A stretch of DNA of 11,914 nt from Bacteroidota bacterium (GCA_009908885.1 JAAAOL010000023.1:1-11914); one strand, 5' to 3'; counted from the first letter of the stretch, positions 1 through 7,653 are shown. The notes: a model not told the origin generated them from the letters alone. Numbers and translations are program-made.

Positions 1-122
1 CCTTCCCGGCGCCGTGGACGCGCGATCACAAGTTCTGGCCCAGCGTCCGCCGCGTGGACGACGCCTACGGCGACCGCAATCTCGTGTGCGCCTGCCCGCC
101 GATGGAGGCGTACGCGGAGTAG
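1..122 (+). CDS. gcvP: Glycine dehydrogenase (decarboxylating), P-protein, 3' end only
   Basis: Only the last 39 codons and the TAG stop are present; the frame begins at base 3. The tail contains KFWPSVRRVDDAYGDRN followed by LVCACPP and ends in MEAYAE. This is the conserved C-terminus of the pyridoxal-phosphate P-protein of the glycine cleavage system, which decarboxylates glycine and passes the aminomethyl group to the lipoylated H-protein in the cytoplasm. The PLP lysine and active site lie upstream, outside the window, so integrity of the enzyme cannot be judged. A strong terminator begins 35 bases after the stop, so this gene ends its transcription unit and is not co-transcribed with the efflux genes downstream. 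Recognition rests on the conserved tail only, but that tail is distinctive. Confidence 0.93.
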   Translation, partial: FPAPWTRDHKFWPSVRRVDDAYGDRNLVCACPPMEAYAE

Positions 123-157
123 CACGCCCGCAAAGCACGACGTGCGACTCTGTAACG

Positions 158-195
158 GAGGCTCCTGCCGAGCGCGGCGGGAGCCTCTTTTCTTT
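158..195 (+). terminator. Rho-independent terminator of gcvP
   Basis: A 13-base stem (158-170 with 175-187) closes a four-base loop AGCG; all pairs are Watson-Crick except one G-T. The right arm runs directly into TTTTCTTT (188-195). The position just after the gcvP stop fits termination of that gene. Confidence 0.92.
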
Positions 196-330
196 GCCGT
201 GACGCAGCCATCCAGCCACGCTCGCAATGCGAGGACCGACGGGAACGGGTTCGCCGCATTGTATGCCGCGGTCTGCTGGCTGCGGACCGTGATCGTTCTC
301 GCGCGGTACGCGATGGGACACAACGCACAT

Positions 331-339
331 TGGTATAAT
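331..339 (+). promoter_or_regulatory. Extended -10 promoter candidate for the efflux operon
   Basis: The sequence TGGTATAAT is a perfect extended -10 element (TGnTATAAT). No good -35 hexamer lies 16-18 bases upstream, which extended -10 promoters tolerate. Predicted initiation is near base 346, leaving a leader of about 185 bases before the ATG at 532. An overlapping TATATTTG (339-346) matches the Bacteroidota -7 box TAnnTTTG, but no TTG-type -33 box sits at the right distance. Confidence 0.55.
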
Positions 340-358
340 ATATTTGTATAGTTGATTA

Positions 359-386
359 TTGAAGTGGAGTCGACACTCGATATAGT
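359..386 (+). promoter_or_regulatory. Second sigma70-like promoter candidate for the efflux operon
   Basis: TTGAAG (359-364) is followed after 16 bases by TATAGT (381-386), with four and five of six consensus matches. A third weaker pair, TTGCAG (392-397) and TAGAAT (414-419), also has a 16-base spacer. The GAGT-N4-ACTC inverted repeat (367-378) lies between the -35 and -10 of the main pair, a typical place for a repressor to bind. That role is inference. Confidence 0.4.
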
Positions 387-531
387 ATAGATTGCAGTCA
401 TAAGGGTATTAAATAGAATCATTTAGCTTCAATGAATGCTTCTTCATGCGTTCGTCTCGAAACATTATACAACTGCTTCGTTATATTACGTCCGAATCAA
501 AAATCAACAGCGTCTCGACCGACAGGCTGCT

Positions 532-1884
532 ATGACGTGTGTTCGTTGCATCATCGCGATATGGGTTCTGGTGCTGGCAGGAGGCAGCGGAGCGGTCCTG
601 GCGCAAGAGGCGCCGGAGCGGGCGCTGTCGCTGGAGAATGCCCTCCGCCGGGCGCAGGCGCACAACTTTCAGGTGCAGACGGCCGCCGCCGAGGCGCGCG
701 CCGCACGGGCCGAGCACCGCCAGACGCTGGCGACGTTCTTGCCCCGCATTACCGTCAGCGAGGAGGGCACGGCCACGACGGATCCCGTCAACGCGTTCGG
801 CTTCAAGCTGAAGCAGGAGGCCTTCACCCAGGAAGACTTCGCGGTGGATGCCCTCAACGACCCCGACCGCATCGACAACTTTGCCACGAAGATCGACGTT
901 CAGCAGCCGCTCGTGAACCCGTCCGGCTTCTTCCAGCGGCAGGCGGCCGCGAAACAGTACGACGCCGCGGTGCAGCAGCAGCAACGCACCGAGGCGTTCG
1001 TCACGTACCGCGTGAAGGAAGGCTACTTCGGCCTCGTCCTGGCCCGCGAGCGCCTCGCCGTGCTCAACTCGGCGCTGGTCACCGCCCGCGCCAACCGGGA
1101 CCAGGTGGAGGTCTTTTACGATCAGGGCCTCGTCAACCGGGCCGACCTGCTGGCTGCGCGCGTCCGGGTGCTGGAGCTGGAAAGCCAGCGCGCCGAGGCC
1201 GATGCGAATAGTCAGAACGCCGCCGACCGGCTGCGGTACCTGCTCGGCATCGAAGAGAACGTCACGCTGGTCCCCACCGACGGGCTGGAGCGGGTGCGCA
1301 CCGACGTGTCCGCCGCCGCGATCGACGTGGGGCAAGTGAACCAGCAGCGCTCCGACATGCAGGCCCTCCGCTATCGGGCCGACGCCGCCCGCGCTACGGC
1401 CCGCGCCCGGCGCTCGGCCTTCCTGCCGACGCTCAACGCGATGGGCGGCTACCAGTGGAACGACGAAGACCTCTTCGGCACGGCGGGTAGCAGCTGGACC
1501 GTCGGCGTGGCGCTCCGCTGGAACCTGTTCAGCGGCTTCGAAAACATCGGGGCCACCCAACGCGCCCAGGCCAACCTGCATCGCGCCGAGCTGGCGGTGC
1601 GGGACCAGGCGCTCCAGAACCAGGTCGACGTCGCCGCCGCGCTGCGCACGCTGGAGGCCGTGCGCCAGCAGGTGCGGCAGGCCGAGGCCGCCGTCGAGCA
1701 GGCCCGCGAGTCGCTGCGCATCCGCGCCGACCGCTACGCGCAGGATCTCGAAAAGACGACCGACCTGCTGAACGCGGAGACCACCCTCGCCAATCAGCGC
1801 CTCGCCTACCTCCAGGCGCTCTATCAGCACAACCTCACCCTGTATCGCCTCGAATGGCTCACCGAGCGTGCCCTGACCCCATGA
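532..1884 (+). CDS. TolC-family outer-membrane efflux channel
   Basis: This 450-residue protein is the outer-membrane exit duct of a tripartite efflux pump. A Sec signal peptide is clear: a hydrophobic core at about residues 7-22 ending in AVLA, with cleavage after A24. The mature part has the two-fold outer-membrane-efflux-protein repeat of TolC (about residues 32-215 and 240-430), rich in long Ala/Gln/Arg/Glu helices such as QAAAKQYDAAVQQQQR, as expected for the periplasmic alpha-barrel. Length matches the family (420-490). I chose the ATG at 532 because it puts the signal peptide at the N-terminus; an ATG at 436 would add 32 residues that do not look like a signal. It is the first gene of the operon; its TGA overlaps an ATG (ATGA, 1881-1884) in the frame of the adaptor gene. 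Substrate cannot be told from this component. Confidence 0.9.
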   Translation: MTCVRCIIAIWVLVLAGGSGAVLAQEAPERALSLENALRRAQAHNFQVQTAAAEARAARAEHRQTLATFLPRITVSEEGTATTDPVNAFGFKLKQEAFTQEDFAVDALNDPDRIDNFATKIDVQQPLVNPSGFFQRQAAAKQYDAAVQQQQRTEAFVTYRVKEGYFGLVLARERLAVLNSALVTARANRDQVEVFYDQGLVNRADLLAARVRVLELESQRAEADANSQNAADRLRYLLGIEENVTLVPTDGLERVRTDVSAAAIDVGQVNQQRSDMQALRYRADAARATARARRSAFLPTLNAMGGYQWNDEDLFGTAGSSWTVGVALRWNLFSGFENIGATQRAQANLHRAELAVRDQALQNQVDVAAALRTLEAVRQQVRQAEAAVEQARESLRIRADRYAQDLEKTTDLLNAETTLANQRLAYLQALYQHNLTLYRLEWLTERALTP

Positions 1885-1940
1885 CGCGCCCCCGCCGAGC
1901 TGCCCATTTGTCTCACTCCGCATCTGACCCGACGACGACC

Positions 1941-3032
1941 ATGCGACGCCCTGCTTTTCTCCTCGCGACGGTGCTGCTCCTTGCGCTCGGCCTGAGCGCC
2001 TGCGGCGACGCCGACGAGTCCGCTGCCCCTTCTGACGACGCCGTGCCCGTCGCGCTGGAAACCGTCGGCCAGGCCGCGCAACCGCAGGTGTACCGCTACA
2101 CGGGCACCGTCCAGGGCGCCCGGCGCGTGCCGCTCAGCACCAAGCTGATGGGCCGGGTCACGCAGCTTCCGGTGGACGAGGGCGACCGCGTGCGGCGCGG
2201 GCAGCTCCTGCTACGGCTGAACAGCGACAACGTGACCGCGCAGCAGCGCCAGGTGCAGGCCCGCCTGCGGGAAGCGCGTGCCCACCTCGATAACGCGCGC
2301 ACCAACTTCGAGCGCTTCGAGACGCTGTATCAGCAGGAGAGCGCAACGAAGAAAGAGTTCGAAGACGTGCAGACGCGTTACGAGAGCGCGCAGGCCCAGG
2401 TCGAGGCGCTGGAGAACCAGCTCGCGGAGATCGAGGACATGCTCAGTTACGCCACCCTGACGGCGCCGGTCGATGGCTACGTGGTCGAGAAGCGGATTGA
2501 GGAAGGAGCGATGGCCGCGCCGGGGCAGCCGCTGCTCGTCGTCGAGACGCTGGATGCGATGAAGGTCGCCGTCCAGGTGCCGGAGCAGGACATCAACCGG
2601 TTCGCAATGGGCGACGAGGTCGACGTCGAGATCGCCGCGCTGGAGACCACGCTGCCGGGCCGCGTGGACGAGGTCAACCCGTCCGGCAATCCCGCCAGCC
2701 GCCAGTTCCACGTCCAGGTGGTGTTGCAGCAGGAGGGCGAGGCGCCCGTCAAATCGGGCATGTACGCGCAGGTGCTGCTCCGCAAGGGGGAGCAGACGAT
2801 CATCACCGTGCCCGCCGAGGCGCTCGTCCATCGCGGGCAGCTCACGGGCCTCTACACCGTAGGCGCCGAGGACCGTGCCGTGCTGCGCTGGGTGCGCACC
2901 GGCCAGCGCTTCGACGGCCGCATCGAGGTGCTGGCCGGCCTGCGCGTGGGCGAGCGCTACGTGGCCCGCACGGACGGCCGCCTTCAGGAAGGGCAGAAAG
3001 TGACCGCTCAGACGCCCACGGTCCGCAACTAA
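1941..3032 (+). CDS. RND efflux periplasmic adaptor (membrane-fusion) lipoprotein, HlyD/AcrA family
   Basis: This 363-residue protein links the inner-membrane pump to the outer-membrane channel. Residues 1-21 form a lipoprotein signal with lipobox LSAC, so C21 would be lipidated and anchor the protein in a membrane. The split lipoyl domain is visible as GRVTQLPVDEGDRVRRGQLL (71-90) and APVDGYVVEKRIEEGA (175-190). Between them, about 98-170, is a Gln/Glu/Arg/Ala-rich helical hairpin with a coiled-coil look. The beta-barrel (about 205-285) and membrane-proximal domain (about 286-355) follow. I chose the ATG at 1941 because it gives a perfect lipoprotein signal. An in-frame ATG at 1881, overlapping the stop of the upstream gene as ATGA, would add 20 residues and suggests possible translational coupling. 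It lies 56 bases after the channel gene and 49 bases before the pump gene. Length is normal for the family. Confidence 0.92.
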   Translation: MRRPAFLLATVLLLALGLSACGDADESAAPSDDAVPVALETVGQAAQPQVYRYTGTVQGARRVPLSTKLMGRVTQLPVDEGDRVRRGQLLLRLNSDNVTAQQRQVQARLREARAHLDNARTNFERFETLYQQESATKKEFEDVQTRYESAQAQVEALENQLAEIEDMLSYATLTAPVDGYVVEKRIEEGAMAAPGQPLLVVETLDAMKVAVQVPEQDINRFAMGDEVDVEIAALETTLPGRVDEVNPSGNPASRQFHVQVVLQQEGEAPVKSGMYAQVLLRKGEQTIITVPAEALVHRGQLTGLYTVGAEDRAVLRWVRTGQRFDGRIEVLAGLRVGERYVARTDGRLQEGQKVTAQTPTVRN

Positions 3033-3081
3033 GACGGCCCCACCCGAGCACCCTCACTATCCCGCACGCCGCACCGATCCC

Positions 3082-6000
3082 ATGGCGAAGACGACAGGAC
3101 TTGCAGGACGCATCGCCCAGGGCTTCATCAACTCGAAGCTGACGCCGCTGCTCATGGCGGCCTTTCTGGGCATCGGCATCTACAGCGCTTGGCTGACGCC
3201 CAAGGAGGAAGACCCGCAGATCGAGGTCCCCATGGCCGACATCTTCGTGGGCTATCCGGGCGCGACGCCCGCCGAGGTGGAGAGCCGCATCGTAGAACCG
3301 CTGGAACGGCTGCTCGCCAACATCGACGGCGTCGAGTACGTCTACTCGACGGCGATGCCGGGGCAGGCGCTCGTCAGCGTGCGCTATTTCGTGGGCGAGG
3401 ACGTGGAGCAGAGCCTCGTGAAGCTGTACGAGGAGGTGCTCAAGCGGATGGAGCAGGCGCCGCCGGGCGCGACGATGCCGCTCGTCAAGACGCGCGACGT
3501 GGACGACGTGCCCATCCTCGCCCTCACGCTCCACAGCGACAGCGACGTGTACGACGACTATCAGCTCCGCCGCATCGGGGCCGAGCTGGCCGCCGAAATC
3601 AAGAAGGTGGATGGCGTCGCCGCCGTCGACCTCATCGGTGGGCGACAGCGGCAGGTGCGCGTCGAACTCGATCCGAACCGCCTGGCGGCTTACCACCTCG
3701 ATCCCCCGTCCATCGCCCGCCAGATCCAGGCCGCCAACAGCCAGCTGCAGGCGGGCTCCTTCAGCCAGAACGACACGGAATACCTGGTCGAGACGGGCCG
3801 CTTTTTCGAGGGCGTCGAGGACCTGGAGCGCCTCGTCGTGGGCGTCCACGGTAGCAGTCCCGGCTATCTCAAGAGCGTAGCGACGATCATCGACGGGCCC
3901 GCCGAGCCGTCGCAGTACGTCGCCTTCGGCTATGGCGCCGGGCATGAGGGCGGACACGAGGCCGAGGCCGGAAGTACCGATGCGGCCGTGCAGCTGACCG
4001 CGCTGCAGCCGACCGTGACGCTGGCCATCGCCAAGCGCTCCGGCGAGGACGCCATGACCATCGCCGAGACGGTGGAGCGCAAGGTGACGCGGCTGGAAGG
4101 CGCGCTGGTCCCTGCCGAGGTGAGCGTCACCACGACGCGCAACTACGGCGAGACGGCGGCGCACAAAGTGTTCGAGCTGATGCTGCACCTGCTCGTCGCC
4201 ATCGGCGCGGTGACCGTCGTCGTGAGCCTCGCGATGGGCTGGCGCGGCGGCCTCGTCGTCTTTCTGTCAGTGCCCATCAGCTTCGCCCTCACGCTGTTCG
4301 TGTACTACATGTTCGGCTACACGCTGAACCGCATCACCCTGTTCGCCCTCATCTTCGTGACCGGCATCGTGGTGGACGACTCCATCATCATCGCCGAGAA
4401 CATGGAGCGGCACTTCAAGATGCGGCGGCTGCCGTTCGCCCAGGCGGCGCTGGCCGCCATCAACGAGGTGGGCAACCCGACGATCCTGGCCACGCTGACC
4501 GTCATCGCGGCGGTGCTGCCGATGGCATTCGTCTCGGGCCTGATGGGGCCGTACATGAGCCCCATGCCCATCGGCGCGTCGCTGGCCATGATGTTCTCGC
4601 TGTTCGTGGCCCTCGTCATCACGCCGTACCTGGCCTATCGGCTGCTGGAGAAGACGGAGAAGCCCGAGGACGAGCCCGACTACCGCCTCGAAGACACGAC
4701 CATCTACCGGGTCTATGCCGCCACCATCGAGCCGCTGCTCCAGAGCCGCGCCAAGCGGTGGGGCTTCCTCGGCATCACGACGCTGCTGCTGCTCGGTTCC
4801 GTCTCGCTCTTCTACTTCAAGGTGGTGACGGTCAAGATGCTGCCGTACGACAACAAGAGCGAGTTTCAGGTGGTGGTGGACATGCCCGAGGGCACCACGC
4901 TGGAGCGCACGGCGGCCGTCACGCGCGAGCTGGGCCTCTACCTGGCGCGCCAGCCGGAGGTGACCAGCTACCAGACCTATGCGGGCACGGCCTCGCCGGT
5001 CAACCTGAACGGCCTCGTTCGCCACTACGACCTGCGCTCGGCGCCGCACCAGGCGGACATCCAGGTGAACCTGCTGCCCAAAGACGCGCGCGACGAGCAG
5101 AGCCACGCCATCGCCAAGCGGATGCGGCCTGCGCTCCAGGACATCGGCGCGCGCTACGGGGCGAACGTCAAGGTGGCCGAGGTGCCGCCCGGCCCGCCCG
5201 TCCTCTCGACGCTGGTGGCCGAGATCTATGGGCCGAACCTAGACCAGCAGCGCGCCATCGCCCGGCAGGTGAAGGAGATCTTCGCGACGACCGAGGGCAT
5301 CGTGGACGTGGACTGGCGCGTGGAGGAGGACCAGACCAAGTACACGTTCGTGGTGAACAAGGAAAAGGCCATGCAGACCGGCGTGCCGACCGAGCAGATC
5401 ACCCGGACGGTGGCGCTCGCGCTGGGCGGGCAGCACGTCTCGACCCTGCGCCTGCCCGACGAGCAGGAGCCCGTCGGCATTCAGGTGCGGCTGGCCGAGG
5501 CGGATCGCTCCAGCCTGGCGGCGCTGCGGTCGCTCCGCGTGCAGGCGCCGAGCGGCGCGATGGTGGCCGTGGGCGACCTGGTGCGCGTGGAGGAGACGAC
5601 GCGCGACCAGCACATCGACCGTAAGAACCAGCGGCGCGTGGTCTACGTCACGGGCGACGTGGCGGGCGAGGTGGAGAGCCCGATCTACGCCATGCTGAAC
5701 GTGGAGGACCGCCTGGGCGAGGTGACGGTGCCCGCCGGATACGGCTTCGGGACGCTCTATACCGACCAGCCCTTCCTGGAGGACGACTTCGCCCTCAAGT
5801 GGGACGGCGAGTGGCGCATCACCTACAAGGTCTTCCGCGACTTAGGCATCGCCTTCGCCGTAGTGCTGGTCATCATCTATCTGCTCATCGTCGGCTGGTT
5901 TCAGGAGCTGACCACGCCCATCGTGATGATGGTGGCGATTCCGCTCTCGCTCATCGGCATCGTCCTCGGCCACTGGCTACTGGGTGCCTTCTTCACGGCC

Positions 6001-6426
6001 ACCTCCATGATCGGCTTCATCGCGCTCGCCGGCATCATGGTGCGCAACTCGGTGCTGCTGATCGACTTCGTCAACCTGCGCATCGACGACGGCGTCCCGC
6101 TGCGGCAGGCCGTGGTGGAGGCGGGCGCCGTGCGGACGCGCCCCATCTTGCTCACGGCGGGCACCGTGGTCATCGGCGCCTTCGTCATCCTGTTCGACCC
6201 GGTCTTCCAGGGCCTCGCCATCTCGCTCATGGGCGGCGCCATCGCCTCGACGGCGCTGACGCTGCTCATCGTACCGCTGATCTACTTCATGATTGAGCGG
6301 CGCAAGGCGCCCGAGGGTCGGGGCACGGGCAGCGGCGCGCCGAGCCTGCCAGAATCGTCCGGCGACGGCACCCGCGACGCGACGCCAGCCCCGTCGTCGG
6401 AGCCGCCGTCCGTTGATCAGGCCTGA
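3082..6426 (+). CDS. RND efflux pump, inner-membrane permease (HAE/AcrB type)
   Basis: This 1114-residue protein is the proton-driven pump of the tripartite system. It has the RND layout: TM1 (about 21-39), a large periplasmic loop, TM2-7, a second large loop and TM8-12 ending near residue 1072. The proton-relay aspartates are present in TM4 in VVDDSIIIAENMER (D432, D433). In TM10 the motif is MVRNSVLLIDF, so R988 stands where AcrB has K940. TPKEEDPQIEVPMADI (40-55) after TM1 is typical of a widespread HAE-type branch whose substrates are mostly unknown. The first loop carries a Gly/His/Glu-rich stretch (about 285-297, with H288 and H292). A 40-residue Pro/Ser/Gly-rich cytoplasmic tail (about 1074-1114) makes it longer than the usual 1030-1060. 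Metal-exporting HME pumps have Met-rich signatures that I do not see. It overlaps the next reading frame by one base (TGATG). Confidence 0.95.
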   Translation: MAKTTGLAGRIAQGFINSKLTPLLMAAFLGIGIYSAWLTPKEEDPQIEVPMADIFVGYPGATPAEVESRIVEPLERLLANIDGVEYVYSTAMPGQALVSVRYFVGEDVEQSLVKLYEEVLKRMEQAPPGATMPLVKTRDVDDVPILALTLHSDSDVYDDYQLRRIGAELAAEIKKVDGVAAVDLIGGRQRQVRVELDPNRLAAYHLDPPSIARQIQAANSQLQAGSFSQNDTEYLVETGRFFEGVEDLERLVVGVHGSSPGYLKSVATIIDGPAEPSQYVAFGYGAGHEGGHEAEAGSTDAAVQLTALQPTVTLAIAKRSGEDAMTIAETVERKVTRLEGALVPAEVSVTTTRNYGETAAHKVFELMLHLLVAIGAVTVVVSLAMGWRGGLVVFLSVPISFALTLFVYYMFGYTLNRITLFALIFVTGIVVDDSIIIAENMERHFKMRRLPFAQAALAAINEVGNPTILATLTVIAAVLPMAFVSGLMGPYMSPMPIGASLAMMFSLFVALVITPYLAYRLLEKTEKPEDEPDYRLEDTTIYRVYAATIEPLLQSRAKRWGFLGITTLLLLGSVSLFYFKVVTVKMLPYDNKSEFQVVVDMPEGTTLERTAAVTRELGLYLARQPEVTSYQTYAGTASPVNLNGLVRHYDLRSAPHQADIQVNLLPKDARDEQSHAIAKRMRPALQDIGARYGANVKVAEVPPGPPVLSTLVAEIYGPNLDQQRAIARQVKEIFATTEGIVDVDWRVEEDQTKYTFVVNKEKAMQTGVPTEQITRTVALALGGQHVSTLRLPDEQEPVGIQVRLAEADRSSLAALRSLRVQAPSGAMVAVGDLVRVEETTRDQHIDRKNQRRVVYVTGDVAGEVESPIYAMLNVEDRLGEVTVPAGYGFGTLYTDQPFLEDDFALKWDGEWRITYKVFRDLGIAFAVVLVIIYLLIVGWFQELTTPIVMMVAIPLSLIGIVLGHWLLGAFFTATSMIGFIALAGIMVRNSVLLIDFVNLRIDDGVPLRQAVVEAGAVRTRPILLTAGTVVIGAFVILFDPVFQGLAISLMGGAIASTALTLLIVPLIYFMIERRKAPEGRGTGSGAPSLPESSGDGTRDATPAPSSEPPSVDQA

Positions 6427-6473
6427 TGCCACCTTCTTCTCGCTGCCTACGGATGAACCCGCTCACCGATGCC

Positions 6474-6782
6474 ATGAAACTCATCGCCATCATGAGCCTC
6501 GACGCCTACGCCGAGGCGCTGCACGACATCTACCGGGACCACCGCATCAAGGTCTTCAGCGAACTCGACATCCGGGGCTACCACCACGAGCAGCCCGTCT
6601 CCGGCGTCAACTTCGGCTGGTTCGGGCGGTCCGCCTCGCCGGCCTACTCGACGCTGACGTTCGCCTTCCTGGAGGCCGAGCAGGCTACGGCGCTGCTCGA
6701 CGCCATCGCCGAGTACAACGAGGACCACGACCCCGACCACCCGATCCGCGCCTTCCTGATGCCGGTGGAGCGGTCCGTCTAA
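6474..6782 (+). CDS. PII-like (ferredoxin-like fold) small protein linked to the RND pump
   Basis: This protein of about 102 residues resembles small PII/GlnB-like proteins found beside RND pumps. The core starts with a beta strand MKLIAIMS, followed by helix AYAEALHDIYRDH, the segment KVFSELDIRGYHHEQ, a flexible Gly/Ser part (about 42-58), strand STLTFAFL, helix AEQATALLDAIAEYNED and a last strand IRAFLMPVE. This is the beta-alpha-beta-beta-alpha-beta order of PII. The T-loop uridylylation context of true GlnB and its Walker-like nucleotide motif are not recognisable, so it is not a nitrogen regulator by sequence. In-frame ATGs at 6426 (overlapping the pump stop as TGATG) and 6453 would add 16 or 7 residues; I chose 6474 because the fold begins there. 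By analogy with PII-transporter pairs it may bind the pump or a small ligand and tune activity. That role is inference. Confidence 0.75.
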   Translation: MKLIAIMSLDAYAEALHDIYRDHRIKVFSELDIRGYHHEQPVSGVNFGWFGRSASPAYSTLTFAFLEAEQATALLDAIAEYNEDHDPDHPIRAFLMPVERSV

Positions 6783-6831
6783 GCGGTCCCGTCCGCCCCG
6801 TTTATCTCATCCGATGCTCCCTGTACCTGCC

Positions 6832-7068
6832 ATGCCTGACGCGCCAGAAACCACCACGTCGTCCATTCGCTGCACCACCAACCTGTCCGAGCGTCTCGTG
6901 CGCGGGCTGGCGGGCACCGTCGTCCTCGCCGGGCTGGGGCTGGGCTGGTGGGTCAGCCCGTGGTTCTACCTGATCGTGGCCTTCGCGGGGGCAAACCTGC
7001 TGCAGAGCGCCTTCACGGGCTTCTGCCCGCCGGAGATCCTGTTCGGCAAGTTCGCCAACCGGGGCTGA
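6832..7068 (+). CDS. DUF2892 / YgaP-type transmembrane domain protein
   Basis: This small inner-membrane protein (78 residues) matches the DUF2892 pattern: CTTNLSERLVRGLAG at the start (14-28), two hydrophobic helices (about 25-42 and 44-61) and the signature GFCP (63-66) followed by a short polar tail. In YgaP the same domain follows a rhodanese and is tied to sulfur chemistry; here it stands alone with no rhodanese beside it. An ATG at 6814 would add six residues. It lies 49 bases after the PII-like gene and is the last gene of the apparent operon; the next gene converges on it 56 bases away. I find no good terminator between them. Family assignment is fairly firm; function is unknown, though DUF2892 genes often lie near sulfurtransferases and transporters. 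Confidence 0.8.
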   Translation: MPDAPETTTSSIRCTTNLSERLVRGLAGTVVLAGLGLGWWVSPWFYLIVAFAGANLLQSAFTGFCPPEILFGKFANRG

Positions 7069-7124
7069 GCCCGTCACGAGCGCAGGGCCGAGAGGGCTGC
7101 CACCCCCACCTTGCCCGCTGCAGG

Positions 7125-7610
7125 CTACTTGAACAGGAGCGTAAGCCCCGTCGCGTGGTTCGTCACGGCGATGGGAGCGTCGTGGTCGGGGAGGAGATAC
7201 TGCCCCTCCGGGCCGCGCGGCAACGCGTCCAGGCGCATCGTCACGGTGCCGTCCTCCAGGTCCGCGGTGTAGCTTTTCTTGTCGTACTTGAAGAGCGCGC
7301 CGGTCAGCACGTCGACCACGAAGCCGGGCCAGAAGAAGACGTTCAGGATGGCCGTGTTGTTGAACTCCGTGTCGAGCTCGAACCGGAGCGGGTCGTAGCC
7401 GTCCAGTTGCACCGTCACGTCAGTCTCTTCCAGGCCGGGGCGGTCGACGACGACCGTGGTGGGCGTGGTGCCGACGACGATGCCGTCGATGAGGACCTGG
7501 GCGCCCTGCGGCTCGGAGTCGAACGTGATGTCGTCTTCGGTGCCGGAGAACAGCGTCGCGCACCCGCTCAGGAGGAGCAGGGCGCTCACGAGAAGCACGG
7601 TACTACGCAT
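7125..7610 (-). CDS. PEGA-domain lipoprotein
   Basis: This 161-residue protein has a short lipoprotein signal with lipobox LSGC (C17), so it is predicted to be lipid-anchored in the envelope. Right after the cysteine is ATLFSGTEDDITFDSEPQGA, then VLIDGIVVGTTPTTV. This is a PEGA domain (about 28-72), a beta-rich fold named after its P-E-G-A motif, here PQGA. A second recognisable block is VFFWPGFVVDVLTGALFKYD (91-110), which accompanies this lipoprotein type in many Bacteroidota. The rest (about 115-161) has no motif I know. PEGA domains are common in surface proteins and are thought to bind other envelope components; a precise function is not known. The gene converges on the efflux operon and is in its own unit with a candidate promoter at 7654-7682. 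The ATG at 7610 is the only start that gives a signal peptide. Confidence 0.85.
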   Translation of the reverse strand: MRSTVLLVSALLLLSGCATLFSGTEDDITFDSEPQGAQVLIDGIVVGTTPTTVVVDRPGLEETDVTVQLDGYDPLRFELDTEFNNTAILNVFFWPGFVVDVLTGALFKYDKKSYTADLEDGTVTMRLDALPRGPEGQYLLPDHDAPIAVTNHATGLTLLFK

Positions 7611-7653
7611 GGCGAGCGGAGATCGGGTTGGTCCAGGGTATCAGACGTTTTCT

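Larger units (their letters stand above)
196..531 (+). other. Non-coding region ahead of the efflux operon, with AT-rich island
   Basis: I see no convincing gene here. Up to about 325 the DNA is GC-rich like the rest of the window. Bases 331-430 fall to 30% G+C by count, and 431-530 are 43%, before composition returns to normal inside the first operon gene. The AT-rich part holds two promoter candidates (listed separately), a GAGT-CGAC-ACTC inverted repeat (367-378), a TATAGTATAG direct repeat (381-390) and a small hairpin with arms ATGAA/TTCAT (432-436 and 443-447). The last three could be operator or leader elements, but nothing in the sequence proves it. An in-frame ATG at 436 would extend the outer-membrane channel gene by 32 residues, but the extension is AT-rich and unlike a signal peptide. 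Confidence 0.6.

Noticed and set aside
339..346. TATATTTG, a match to the Bacteroidota -7 promoter box TAnnTTTG.
   Set aside because: There is no TTG or TTTG at the -33 distance; it overlaps the perfect extended -10 and is better explained as AT-rich flank. It is mentioned only as an alternative.
481..1923. Long open frame on the minus strand across the whole outer-membrane channel gene.
   Set aside because: It is a GC-rich shadow of the channel gene. The product is His/Gly/Leu/Arg-rich low complexity with no domain, while the plus strand has a signal peptide and TolC repeats. The same reasoning removes the minus-strand frames across the pump gene.
7062..7124. GC-rich inverted repeats between the convergent DUF2892 and PEGA genes (for example GGGC-TGA-GCCC at the DUF2892 stop), considered as a shared terminator.
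   Set aside because: The stems are only about four pairs long, with mismatches in the second candidate (GCAG..CTGC), and no T-run follows on either strand.
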